From assembly GCF_009762775.1 (NCBI RefSeq), contig NZ_CP046401.1:7700001-7764000 (forward strand): a stretch of DNA of 64,000 nucleotides, in the 5' to 3' direction. A program made the translations under genes and the position numbers. Within the stretch, counting starts at the first letter, position 1; every line of letters starts with the position of its first letter. The DNA is from Maribellus comscasis. GTDB lineage: Bacteria; Bacteroidota; Bacteroidia; Bacteroidales; Prolixibacteraceae. Under the pieces are notes generated by a model that worked only from the letters and a program-made list of their open reading frames with translations, did no database searches and was not told the origin of the DNA. This document shows positions 52,921-63,200 of this stretch, in pieces.

Positions 52921-54939
52921 TTAAAATATATTTATGCAAGGTAATTCTCCACGTTTTCCGGGAGGGATCCCATCGTAAATAATATAGCTATGGGAACCTG
53001 TTTCCAATTCACCAAAAGGGCCGGGAAAAGATTCACTTCTCAGATCAAAACGAAGCTTGTAATTTTCATTCCACCTTGCATTTTTTCGTGGTTTCAATTC
53101 CTCAGGAATCGTCATTGTTACAGAGTGTTTTTCGGGGATGTAACAAACTTTCATATTTTCAATTTTGCGGGCATCCTGATCGAAATGCATTGAATGAAGT
53201 TCCCAAAACTTTTGCCACTGATTCAGACTCAATTCGACTCTTCCATCATTGCCAAAAACATCGGCACCTGTCTCTTTTGAGATTTTTTCTGCAAGATATG
53301 ATTCATCTATTGGTTTAGGAATATCGGAAGCTGAATTTATATAAAAACCTTTTTGATATTCGGGATAAATATTTCCTAAAAATCGCTGCTCACCGCTCCT
53401 CCACATCGGGTAATTGATGTCGTAATTTATATCATTGTCGATAAAAATATTGTTGTAAAATGAATGGTGGTAAGTTTTTGTCCGGGAACCAACCTGACGG
53501 ATATAAACAGCCTGACCATAAGCTTCTTTAATTCTTCCTGGACCAGTTCCTCCGGTATTGCTCATTTTACGTGTTCCGGCAATCAAATTATTCACAAAAA
53601 GCCCACCTGACGCATCATGGATATAAATTTGATTTTCTTTATTGTCCATCAGGATATTGTAATCGACCAGCACTGTTCCGAAATCATAATCGCCCATTTC
53701 CAGAAAAAAACCACTTCGGAGGTTATTGACAATTACATTTTTTGATACCCTGGCATTTGGGTATTTATTGTCGAACCAGATTCCGTAGGTAAAATTATCA
53801 GAAACCAGATTTTCTGCAACAATACAATCTATATTGTTATGGAATTTGATCCCTGCTGATTCATAGCGTTTGTAACCACGGTACATTTGATTATTATTGT
53901 ACATTACCACATTACCTTTCACAACCATCTCTTTCGACCCCCAACCAATGATTCCTGTACAACCATTGTCAAGGATATAATTATTCTCAATTCGGTTACC
54001 AATCACTTCTTCAGGATCATAAATTCTTTGATTGATTCGTTCATTATCAGGTCCTTCAGCGCCACAGTCCAGACCTATATTAGCTGCATACCTGACCACA
54101 TTATTCATGACAGACCAGTGATGTCCACATCGGATACCAAGTGCACCGGCTTGTGCATTTTCTTTTGTTTCCCAGAAATTACGTGGATATTGGTTGCCAC
54201 AATGCTCCATAATGAAACCGATCACATGAATATATCCCAACCCGCGCTGATGTGGAGCAAAAATTCGCCTCCTGGTAGTAAGTTCTATTTGAGTTTTTTT
54301 GGGTTGAAGCTTATTTGCAAAATGGATCAAAACAGCATTTTTTTCTTCGTTGTACCACCAGCTTGCCTCATGCTCTTTCATTTCATTTTTCAGAGGATAT
54401 TGCCGATACATTTCTCCATTAACGAAAACTTGTCCAAGCGTGAAAACAATTCCTTCTTTCCCTTCAGGTTCCCCATCCCGTTCCCATGGAGTGGAAGCTA
54501 CCGGGACTTTAAACGGATTGGCATTATCAAAATAACAATCATCGGTAAATTCCATTGTCGAAAGACTGCATGAAAAAACCTTATTTCCTTCAGGTTTAAG
54601 CTTTCCTGTGTAAACATCCGATCCCTTGATGAAAACCCTTTTACCGGGTTCGGCCATATAAACGATTGGCGCTTGTTCTGTTCCTCCCCGCGGTGGTGAA
54701 ACCCGCTCCCTGTAAACTCCTTCCATTACCCATACCGTATCGCCGGGTTGAGCCATGTATGCACCTTTTTGTATGGTACGAAAGGGTGAATCCAAATTGC
54801 CTTTGTTTTGGTTATTACCGATTGTGCTTATGTAATAGGTATTAGCTACTCCAATTTCAGGCAAAATAATTGCGAGGATCAAAAACAATATTTTTCCAAT
54901 AAAAAATCCTTTTTTATTGATCAAAAAATATGACACCAT
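52921..54939 (-). CDS. Right-handed parallel beta-helix protein (DUF1565/lyase-like), PUL2
   Basis: A 672-residue exported protein (hydrophobic segment about 12-32). The N-terminal TYYISTIGNNQNKGNLDSP, FRTIQKGAYMAQPGDTVWVMEGVYRE (in part) and GGTEQAPIVYMAEPGK form the DUF1565-type start of a beta-helix. Repeated rungs follow (NRIENNYILDNGCTGI, GNVVMYNNNQM, SKNVIVNNLRSGFFLEMGDYDFG in part). The C-terminal about 90 residues look like a beta-sandwich. Polysaccharide lyases and GH families share this architecture; no catalytic site is recognisable. It is last in PUL2, 40 nt after the previous gene, and convergent with the E1 gene. Confidence 0.78.
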   Translation of the reverse strand: MVSYFLINKKGFFIGKILFLILAIILPEIGVANTYYISTIGNNQNKGNLDSPFRTIQKGAYMAQPGDTVWVMEGVYRERVSPPRGGTEQAPIVYMAEPGKRVFIKGSDVYTGKLKPEGNKVFSCSLSTMEFTDDCYFDNANPFKVPVASTPWERDGEPEGKEGIVFTLGQVFVNGEMYRQYPLKNEMKEHEASWWYNEEKNAVLIHFANKLQPKKTQIELTTRRRIFAPHQRGLGYIHVIGFIMEHCGNQYPRNFWETKENAQAGALGIRCGHHWSVMNNVVRYAANIGLDCGAEGPDNERINQRIYDPEEVIGNRIENNYILDNGCTGIIGWGSKEMVVKGNVVMYNNNQMYRGYKRYESAGIKFHNNIDCIVAENLVSDNFTYGIWFDNKYPNARVSKNVIVNNLRSGFFLEMGDYDFGTVLVDYNILMDNKENQIYIHDASGGLFVNNLIAGTRKMSNTGGTGPGRIKEAYGQAVYIRQVGSRTKTYHHSFYNNIFIDNDINYDINYPMWRSGEQRFLGNIYPEYQKGFYINSASDIPKPIDESYLAEKISKETGADVFGNDGRVELSLNQWQKFWELHSMHFDQDARKIENMKVCYIPEKHSVTMTIPEELKPRKNARWNENYKLRFDLRSESFPGPFGELETGSHSYIIYDGIPPGKRGELPCINIF

Positions 54940-54978
54940 TAGATTTAAATCTTTAATAAATAAAAAGAGTAAAAAATG

Positions 54979-56424
54979 TTATTTGTCCTTTGCCAAACCT
55001 GATAGATCCGAATCAATTTTAATCTTGACTTTTTCAGAAACTACTTTTGCTTTAAAAGCATCACTTATTTCAACATTGTTGGAAGTTTTCAGAGAAATAA
55101 TTTTATTTGAGGCTTCATTTCTTAATAGCATCATCTGATTTGATGCATTAAACACTGTTCCAAAAATATTTATTTTAGTGGGTGGATATTCAGACATCGC
55201 ATTATTGGAATATGAATTAATCCCTCCATTCTTTAAACTTGAATTACAGATAGTAATTGCATCTACTGGTGAAACAATATTCATAAAGCCTTTTCCTTCA
55301 TGCAAAACCCTGATATTATCAAAAACCAGCTGTTTTTGTATTGGAATTTCAGCCCCTGGATAATAAGACCGATTCCACATCGTATTTGAAAAATGCAATG
55401 AAAAACCTGTTCTTGGCTTTTCCAGATAGATATCCCTGAATGTCACGTTTCTAACTCCGGCAGTATGTTCATTACCTTCTTGCACCATGACCCATTTAAT
55501 CCCATCTAATTTCTCCATTCCTTTTTTATGTGTAGGACGCGTCGCTGAAATATAAGTTTTACCATCAGGTTTGCCATCCGACCCAATTCCATCAACCCGA
55601 TAGATCCAGCCTTTAGATACAACGGCATCCGCATTTTGAACAGTCATTCCTTTTTTCCAATCAATCCAGCCTCCAGCCAGTATCCTGCAGAAATAGCCTA
55701 CCAGACGTTGATTTCCACTCAGATCATAACAATTCTCGATGGTCCCATTTTCGATCCACCCGAGTTCCGGATTGGACGTAGCATAATCCTGTGCATTGAG
55801 TGCAATAGCATCATCCACCGTTTCAAGTACCGCATTGGAAATAGTAAACCGGTTTCCACGTCCAAGGTGAATTCCATCCTTTTTTCCTTTAATCACTGTA
55901 TCATCAATGATAAGATCCTCAAATGCACATACCTGAATTCCGAACTGCATCGTAGCCAAATCGTAGCATCTAAACCCTTCTATTTTCAAATCTTTCACAT
56001 AGAAAAATGCAATTTGACCGCGAAGGCCAAAAACTTCATTAAACACTAAATCCACTCCATTGACACTCACTGCAAGCCCTTTCACAATAATATGCTTATC
56101 AAAAGTCCGGGTCAGCGCACCTTTGTTAAGTATTACATGGGAAAACTTCCCGACTTCATCAATCTTTTTTAATACAACTCCATTGCCAAATTCCAGGGTA
56201 GTATTACTCCCGATATAAGTAGTTCCAGCGACTTTGTATGTCCCAGGCTGGCTCACGATGATCGTCCCGGTTTGGTCAACTGCTTTTTGTAGTGCTTTTA
56301 CGTTTTCAATTCCGCTTGCATCTGGCGAAAAACCAAAGTCCGCTGCATTGGTAAATCCTTTAGTTTGGGGCTGGGCTGATATACCCAGACCGATTAATAT
56401 TAGAAGTATATAGAGATTTTTCAT
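54979..56424 (-). CDS. GH28-related parallel beta-helix protein, PUL2
   Basis: The ATG at 56424 (MKNLYILLILIGLGISAQPQ) gives 481 residues with a clean signal peptide. A GTG at 56451 overlapping the sulfatase stop is possible but would put nine polar residues in front. FTNAADFGFSPDASGIENVKALQKAV is the usual opening of pectate-lyase/GH28-superfamily proteins. DGIHLGRGNRFTISNAVLETVDDAIALN resembles the GH28 active-site region with its paired Asp (VDDAIAL). Galacturonan or another uronate-containing backbone is a reasonable target. It lies between a sulfatase and the second beta-helix gene in the PUL2 enzyme block. Confidence 0.75.
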   Translation of the reverse strand: MKNLYILLILIGLGISAQPQTKGFTNAADFGFSPDASGIENVKALQKAVDQTGTIIVSQPGTYKVAGTTYIGSNTTLEFGNGVVLKKIDEVGKFSHVILNKGALTRTFDKHIIVKGLAVSVNGVDLVFNEVFGLRGQIAFFYVKDLKIEGFRCYDLATMQFGIQVCAFEDLIIDDTVIKGKKDGIHLGRGNRFTISNAVLETVDDAIALNAQDYATSNPELGWIENGTIENCYDLSGNQRLVGYFCRILAGGWIDWKKGMTVQNADAVVSKGWIYRVDGIGSDGKPDGKTYISATRPTHKKGMEKLDGIKWVMVQEGNEHTAGVRNVTFRDIYLEKPRTGFSLHFSNTMWNRSYYPGAEIPIQKQLVFDNIRVLHEGKGFMNIVSPVDAITICNSSLKNGGINSYSNNAMSEYPPTKINIFGTVFNASNQMMLLRNEASNKIISLKTSNNVEISDAFKAKVVSEKVKIKIDSDLSGLAKDK

Positions 56425-56447
56425 TTGTAATTGTTTTTGTTGAAGGT

Positions 56448-57833
56448 TCACTTTTTATAGTCACTTTTATTATAGCGAGGTGCGTCCATTTCTTTTTGCC
56501 ATTTTATCATCTTTTTTTTCAGTCTTTCCACAATTTCTGGTTTACTTGAAGACAAATCCTGTTGCTCACCAGGATCATCCTTAAGGTTATACAATTCATA
56601 ATGGTGACTTTGCCTGGTGGATTCCATCAGTTCAATTAATTTCCAGTCTTCATGAACCAAAGAACCACCTGGATTGCGGTTTGCAGCTTCGTAAAAATGT
56701 ACCGGGATTGGGTAACTCAACCAATGAAGATCATTCCTCTCTAATTTAGCTGAAGGATTAGAGACAACAGGTGTGATATCAATACCGTCAATATCACTCA
56801 ATTCCTTATCATTTAATTCAATCCCTGCCATTTTTGCTATCGTAGGATATAAATCGTGACCTATTACTGGCTGAGTACAAACTTCTCCACCTTTTGATAT
56901 ACCTGGCCACTTGATTAATAATGGCACTCTGGTACCACCTTCATACAATGATCCTTTGCCATCTCGCAGCGGGTAATTTGAAGTGACATCTGTCAACCCA
57001 CCGTTATCGCTATAAAAGATGACTACTGTATTATCTGACAAACCTGTTTTTGTCAAAGCATCTATTATCCGACCGATATTACTATCCAGATTCTCTACCA
57101 TTGCAGCATATTCCGGATTAGTATGAATCTCACTTTTCGCGATCTTATTTTTGTATTTTTCGACCATATCAGCCTTTGCCTCAATTGGTTTATGAACGGC
57201 ATAATAGCATAGATTGATAAAAAAAGGCTTCTCCTTGTTTTGCTGAACAAATTCAATCGCTTTGCTCGTTAATTGGTCAGTTAGATAATCCCCATCTTTT
57301 CCATCCTCCAGATCAGGAACGTCAAAACCACTGTTTTTTGGCTTTTTAAAGGGATAAAAATAACTTGCCGGCTGCCCTTTAGAATTACAAGTAATGGTAA
57401 CATCATATCCCTGATCAGAAGGTCGATAACCGACATCTCCGAGATGCCATTTACCAATATGACAGGTCTTGTATCCACCTTTTCTAAGCCGCTCTGCAAT
57501 GGTAATTTCAGTTAAAGGCATACGCTTATAACTATGATTTACGCAATTCAAATGAGCCGGATATTTGCCAGTTTGAATAGCTAACCTACTGGGGGCACAT
57601 GTTGGGTGAGATGCATATGCCTGAGAGAAATATACGCTTTCATCGGCTAACTTGTCAATATTTGGTGTTTCGTAAAAATCACTTCCACAAAAGTTCATAT
57701 CGGAATTACCCAGATCATCGGCCAACAACAAAATAATATTAGGCTGTTTTTCTTTAGAAATGGCATCCCACGGTAAATATAAGAACGTAACAAAAAATAA
57801 TACGTTTCTTAATATCTTAAATACATTATTCAT
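56448..57833 (-). CDS. S1-family sulfatase (PUL2)
   Basis: A 461-residue sulfatase with a signal peptide (about 1-27). The metal pair is in LLLADDLGNSD. The formylglycine site is C79-A-P-S-R83 in HPTCAPSRLAIQTGKYP, the canonical C-x-P-x-R form. GKWHLGDVG, FYSDNGG and the C-terminal LHWLSYPIPVHF complete the pattern. It shares more with the second PUL1 sulfatase than with the third, judging by the C-x-P-x-R and DNGG motifs. It starts 36 nt after the stop of the SGNH gene, so the two are in one operon. A sulfated polysaccharide target for PUL2 is implied. Confidence 0.92.
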   Translation of the reverse strand: MNNVFKILRNVLFFVTFLYLPWDAISKEKQPNIILLLADDLGNSDMNFCGSDFYETPNIDKLADESVYFSQAYASHPTCAPSRLAIQTGKYPAHLNCVNHSYKRMPLTEITIAERLRKGGYKTCHIGKWHLGDVGYRPSDQGYDVTITCNSKGQPASYFYPFKKPKNSGFDVPDLEDGKDGDYLTDQLTSKAIEFVQQNKEKPFFINLCYYAVHKPIEAKADMVEKYKNKIAKSEIHTNPEYAAMVENLDSNIGRIIDALTKTGLSDNTVVIFYSDNGGLTDVTSNYPLRDGKGSLYEGGTRVPLLIKWPGISKGGEVCTQPVIGHDLYPTIAKMAGIELNDKELSDIDGIDITPVVSNPSAKLERNDLHWLSYPIPVHFYEAANRNPGGSLVHEDWKLIELMESTRQSHHYELYNLKDDPGEQQDLSSSKPEIVERLKKKMIKWQKEMDAPRYNKSDYKK

Positions 57834-57869
57834 TTTAATCGATTCTATTTTTAAGGAGGCTAACTTATT

Positions 57870-58577
57870 TTATTTACTCAATTCTGACAGAATAGATGAT
57901 ATGATTTGATCCGACATAAGCCGGTATCCATCACTAAACCAATGGAAACGGTCTAAACGCGCCAAATCCAACTTTTCAACCAACAATCCATACAAATCAT
58001 TTATTGCCACTCCATGTTCTTTCATGACACTCGCAGCCAGTGCATTTCGTTCAAAAATAATCGGATTGATATCTTTATTGAGTACTGGTTTATCTTGTTC
58101 TGTAACAGGGGTTGTACTGGCCCAAATCAATTTTGCTTTAGGCGCGTATTGTTGTATGGTAAGAATATATTTTTCCAAAAGGGGAACATATTGCCCTTTG
58201 GGAATCCTTCCTTTCTGCCATCCATGTAAACCAATATTAAAATGGATTACATCATAGTTCCGCACAGAAACTAATTCAGCAAGTTTTTCAATTAGGGATT
58301 TGCTATTTAAATGCATTCCGGTAGTCCAGCGGTCAACACATGCCACATCATTCAACCCATTGATAACAAACTGATGATAGCCATGCATAACCGAGTCACC
58401 AATTAATAAAACGTGCTTACAAGAATCTTTGGTTTCTTTTGCCTGAAAAAATCCCCATGTGCCTCCATCAGCTGTTAAACCTATTTTGTTATCGGCTTTC
58501 TCGTCGGATTGAGAGAACACATTTCCAGATAATAGGAAGAGGAATAAGGATATAATTAAATAATAATGCCTTCGCAT
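57870..58577 (-). CDS. SGNH/GDSL-type esterase, PUL2
   Basis: A 235-residue exported hydrolase (signal about 1-22). Block I is LLIGDSVMHGY with the nucleophile Ser in GDS. The last block is D-R-F-H in LARLDRFHWFSDGYRL, giving the catalytic Asp and His. The middle block FNIGLHGW is the expected oxyanion region but without a clear G-x-N-D. In PULs such enzymes usually remove acetyl or other acyl esters from pectins and related glycans. It is the first enzyme gene after the stem-loop that follows susD. Confidence 0.82.
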   Translation of the reverse strand: MRRHYYLIISLFLFLLSGNVFSQSDEKADNKIGLTADGGTWGFFQAKETKDSCKHVLLIGDSVMHGYHQFVINGLNDVACVDRWTTGMHLNSKSLIEKLAELVSVRNYDVIHFNIGLHGWQKGRIPKGQYVPLLEKYILTIQQYAPKAKLIWASTTPVTEQDKPVLNKDINPIIFERNALAASVMKEHGVAINDLYGLLVEKLDLARLDRFHWFSDGYRLMSDQIISSILSELSK

Positions 58578-58633
58578 AATATGAAAATATTGATTTAGGT
58601 AATTTTTGTTATCAATTTTATTGAACCAGTTAA

Positions 58634-58671
58634 AAAGTTCACCAATTGGATTACTCCAATTGGTGAACTTT
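58634..58671 (-). terminator. Very strong stem-loop directly after PUL2 susD
   Basis: Two 17-base arms (58634-58650 and 58655-58671) are perfect complements with a 4-nt loop. The outer ends are AAAGTTCACC and GGTGAACTTT. It starts 22 nt after the susD stop. A short U-tract (UUUUUAAC, part of it in the stem) follows on the minus strand. It may terminate most transcripts or stabilise the susCD message. It is the counterpart of the hairpin at 9988-10026. Confidence 0.8.
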
Positions 58672-58692
58672 AAGTCATGCTTTCAAATGATC

Positions 58693-60231
58693 TTACCAAC
58701 CATTGTTTTGGTCCCATTCCGGGTTCTGGTTTAATTCTTCAAGCGGAATTGGAAATAACATATGGTATTCCCTAACATTGGATTCTTTATTCATTCTATA
58801 AAATTCATCGTTAACCATTTTAATCCGATCCATGAAAATTCCCCAGCGAATAATATCCATTCTTCTAAACCCTTCAAAAGCCAGTTCGTGAGCTCGTTCA
58901 TCAATAATCGCAGTTTTAAATGAATCATAATCCAGTCCTTGCAAATCAGCCAACACCAACCCATCAGCTTTATGATCATCAGGTCTGGCCCTGTACCGTA
59001 CCATGTTTATGGCGTCATAAGCTTCCTGCGTTGGCCCATTATTAATCTCATTCAATGCCTCTGCAAGCATTAGATACACATCTGAAAATCGGTAAATCGG
59101 AGTGTTGTAAGGAGTTTTTGAAGCATGATCACCATTTCCCTCAACCTTTCTGAACTTATTGACATACGGTCTTCTTACCTGGGACTTTTCGGTGAAGACA
59201 TATCCAGTAAATTTTCCTGTCCCCACGGTCCAGTTTCTGCGTACATCCAATGTATCAAAACTATCATAAAAATCAATGGTCGATCTTAAATTACCAAACC
59301 CGCCCGCATGACCTGCTCCATATTTTGGTGCTGTCAATGCATTCGGGAGATTACTACCATTTTCGGGCATTGAAAAATCGATTTCCCAAATTGACTCTTT
59401 GTTGTAGATATCGAGGTATAAATCCTTGAATATATTGGTATAATCAGGTTCCAATTCATAGACCCCCATGTCGATTATTTCCTGGCATAAATCCCGTACC
59501 TCAGTCCAGTAACTCTCATCACCGGCAATCATCTGTCCATCCCATGATCTTCTCCATCCAGACATGTACATGTAAAGGTGTGCTTTGATCATTTTAACCG
59601 CACCAAGGGTAAGTAAGCCTCCCTTCGAATAAACTGCGTAGGTTGAGGGATATTTTTCCATCGTAGTTTCCGCATAATTCAAATCTTCAATACATTGTTG
59701 TCTGATTTCATCAACACTAGTTCGAGACTTGTCCAATTCATTCAAGCCTGTTGTATTATGTACCTTTAAAGGAGCATCACCAAAAGTATTGGTTAATTCA
59801 ATGTAGAAAAATGCTCTTAAAGCTTTGGCTTCTGCAATTAACTGATCTCCACCGGTGAACCCTTTCGACTCCGTTACATCAATAACAAAATTGCAAGAGT
59901 TTATCGCACTATATAAATCTATCCACAAACTCTTTGGATAACCATCAGCTGAAGTTCTGTTAAAATTTTGATAAAGTCCATAGGAGCTTGTTAGTTTAGC
60001 ACCATAAGAACTAAAATCGTTGTCGGCACAATTATTTAAAACATAGGCGTATCCTCTTATACTATTATTCCCAAATATATCGTATACACCATTCAATGCA
60101 ATTCTTCCATCTTCGGCAGTCTCCGGGAAATTAGCTTCACTTAAAAAATCGTAAGGTTGTTCTTCCAAAAATTGGTCACAAGATGTGAGAGTAAGAAATA
60201 CGATTAATATGATATAAATTTTATATTTCAT
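58693..60231 (-). CDS. SusD/RagB-family glycan-binding lipoprotein (PUL2)
   Basis: A 512-residue SusD homologue with lipobox LTLTSC (C18). Family blocks are LEEQPYDFLSEANFPET, LIAEAKALRAFFYIELTNTFGDAPL and the C-terminal IIDERAHELAFEGFRRMDIIRWG. It forms the surface lid of the PUL2 SusC barrel and starts 4 nt after the susC stop. Its sequence differs widely from the PUL1 SusD, so a different glycan is expected. Confidence 0.95.
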   Translation of the reverse strand: MKYKIYIILIVFLTLTSCDQFLEEQPYDFLSEANFPETAEDGRIALNGVYDIFGNNSIRGYAYVLNNCADNDFSSYGAKLTSSYGLYQNFNRTSADGYPKSLWIDLYSAINSCNFVIDVTESKGFTGGDQLIAEAKALRAFFYIELTNTFGDAPLKVHNTTGLNELDKSRTSVDEIRQQCIEDLNYAETTMEKYPSTYAVYSKGGLLTLGAVKMIKAHLYMYMSGWRRSWDGQMIAGDESYWTEVRDLCQEIIDMGVYELEPDYTNIFKDLYLDIYNKESIWEIDFSMPENGSNLPNALTAPKYGAGHAGGFGNLRSTIDFYDSFDTLDVRRNWTVGTGKFTGYVFTEKSQVRRPYVNKFRKVEGNGDHASKTPYNTPIYRFSDVYLMLAEALNEINNGPTQEAYDAINMVRYRARPDDHKADGLVLADLQGLDYDSFKTAIIDERAHELAFEGFRRMDIIRWGIFMDRIKMVNDEFYRMNKESNVREYHMLFPIPLEELNQNPEWDQNNGW

Positions 60232-60235
60232 GACA

Positions 60236-63200
60236 TTAGAAAGTTAAGTTAATACCAAAAGTTACGGATTTAGCATGCGGATAATTTGAGAAATCGACGC
60301 CAGGTGTTAACATGCTACTGGAGACCGATACTTCAGGATCGTATCCAGAATATTTTGAGAAGGTTAATAATTTATCGCCAGACAAAAATACCCTGCATTT
60401 TTTAATTCCAACTTTTCTCATCACTGATTTGGATAAATTATAGCCAATTGTTACATTTTGAAGCCTTAAAAATGAGCCATCTTCAACCAACCAACTGGAT
60501 ACATTGTTGTATTCAATCCCTGATATGCCCCATGCCCAAAGTTCATTGGTCGGGTTCTCGGGCGTCCAGGCATCCATGATTTGTTTGACGCCTCCTTTAT
60601 TTATTCCTGCGGTCCACAAAAAGTTTTTGTTGGCATTAAAAACATCATTTCCATACCGGAAACTAAAAACAAAAGAAAAGTCAAAATTCTTATAGCTAAA
60701 CTGATTGGTAAATCCACCAAACCAATCCGGAATTCCATTTCCAATAATCGTACGGTCATATTCTGAATCAATCACTCCATCAGGAACGCCATCAGGACCA
60801 CTTACATCTTTATATCTCGGACCTCCGACTACTCCACTTCCATCAAACTGAGGAAGATTGGTTGCTTCATCTTCATTTTGGTTAACTCCATCATATACAT
60901 ACCCATACATGGAGCCCAAAGGATCTCCTTCCCGGACAATGAAAACGCTTGATTTATGTCCGTAGCTTCCTGTAAAAAAATAATCGGCATCAGAAAGCCT
61001 TAGTACTTTGGTCGATGGGAAAGAAATATTGAATGAACTGGTCCATTTTAATTTGCCGTTTAAGATTACCCCGTTAATATCAAATTCATAACCGTAAGAT
61101 TCTATATCACCTACATTAGTGGTATAACTACTAAAACCGGAATAATAAGGGACTGGTGCATTCAATAGCAAATCAATTGATTTTTTATGGTAATAATCTG
61201 CGGTGATATTCAGACGATTGTTAAAAAAACCAATGTCAATCCCAACATCAGCCTGCTCATTTTGTTCCCATTTCAGATCTTCGTTTGCCATTGTTCCCGG
61301 GATTAATCCAAGGTTTTGGGTAGAATTAATTGAGATATTGGCTGTTGCAAATTGCAACATTGAAGCATAGTTTCCGATTGAATTGTTCCCGGTTATCCCA
61401 TAACTCAAGCGGAATTTTAAGTTTGAAAATATATTCAGGGCTTTTATAAATTCTTCTTCTGAGGCCCTCCATGCAAAAGCTCCTGAAGGGAACGTCCCCC
61501 ACTTGTTGTTAATCCCGAAGTTGGACGAGCCATCTGCCCTTACCGAAGCAGTAAGCAAATACCGGTCAGCGTAATTATAATTCACCCTGCCAAAAAAACT
61601 GGCAATGGTACTTTTCCATTTTCCTGACACAGGTGTAGATGGCGTAGTGCCAAGCCCAATATTATCAGCCCCCAAATTTTCGATAGGGAAATTAGTCGAT
61701 TTCATCGACATACTTTCATACACCGTTGACTGGGCACTAAATCCACCTAAACCCTGAACTTTGTGTTTCCCAATGGTCAATTTATAATCAGCCGTATTTT
61801 CATACAACCATGCAATCCGCTGATTTTGACTAATTTGGGCAATCCCATTATAGTTGCGCCCGTAACCTACATCCGATGGCAAATACGATTTATTCTTTGT
61901 GGAAGAATAAGCCATTGCCCCGTTGGCCCTTAGTGTAAGTCCTTTGACAGGTCTATATTCCAAATAATTGGTTGTTCGTATACTTGCTGAATTTTTCAAA
62001 GCCTGTTTCTCGGTCAGCCATTTTAACGGGTTAGTCGATTCGGCACCGGTTCCTACTTCAGGATCCAGGTAATCACCTAAATCTTCCCCAATATTACCAC
62101 CGACAATGTAAGGACGTGCTATAAGAATAAAACGGCCTATATCAGCTTCTCCTGAAAGCGATGCACCATCCCTTTCATCAAAAGAATACGAGAGATTTGT
62201 TCCGGCTTTTAATTTGTCATTCAATTTTGAATCAATCTTGAGCCTCGCATTTACCCGGTAGTATTCTGACCCTTCGGCGATACCTTCCTGCTTAAAATAA
62301 CCAACGGAAGATGAATATTGTGTACGCTCACTTCCTCCATTAATCTGTAAATTATGTGTCTGTATTACCGCTTTTCGGTATGCCGCATCCTGCCAATCGA
62401 TACTTGTTGAGTCAGCCCAGGTTTCCGGATTTTCAAATTGCCAGGCATCCTCCTCTGAAGCTAATTCCTTCTGAATGGTTGCATATTCAACAATATCGAC
62501 AGTTTCAAGCTTCTTTATAATATTTGAAACAGTACACTTGCCATTATAAGTTATATTAAGCGTTCCTTTTTTACCTGATTTTGTAGTGATAATAATAACA
62601 CCATTGGACGCCCTTGCTCCATAAATAGCACCAGCTGAAGCATCTTTTAAGACTTCAACAGATTCTATATCCTGCGGATTCAAATCCATATTATCTCCCC
62701 CTAGTTGAGGAAACCCGTCGATAACATAAAGCGGCTCATTCGACGCAGATATGGAAGATCCCCCTCTAATTATAATGTTGCTGGCTTCTCCCGGCTGACC
62801 ACTCTGCGAAGTAACCTGCACTCCTGCTGCCAACCCCTGTAGTGCATCATTTAATGAAGCGGTATTTATTTTTTCAATGTTATCTGCCTTCACCGAAGTA
62901 ACAGAGCCGGTTAGATCCCTCTTTTTAATAGTTCCATAGCCAATCGCCACAACCTCCTCAATCCCAATAGCACTTTCTTCCATTATCACATCTATTGATG
63001 CTTTTCCAGCAACAGAAATTTCCTGTGGCTTCATACCTATAAAAGAGAAAACCAATATACTATTAGTAGGTACATTTACAAGTGAATAATTTCCTTTTGT
63101 ATCTGTTATGGCACCTTGGGTGGTTCCTTTCACTATTATGGTCACCCCCGGTAAAGGAACATTATTTAAATCGGTAACCTTACCGCTAATAGTTTTCTGC

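Noticed and set aside
56424..56451. GTG start of the GH28-related gene overlapping the sulfatase stop (GTGA)
   Set aside because: The overlap is attractive for translational coupling, but the ATG at 56424 gives a proper signal peptide and the GTG adds nine polar residues.
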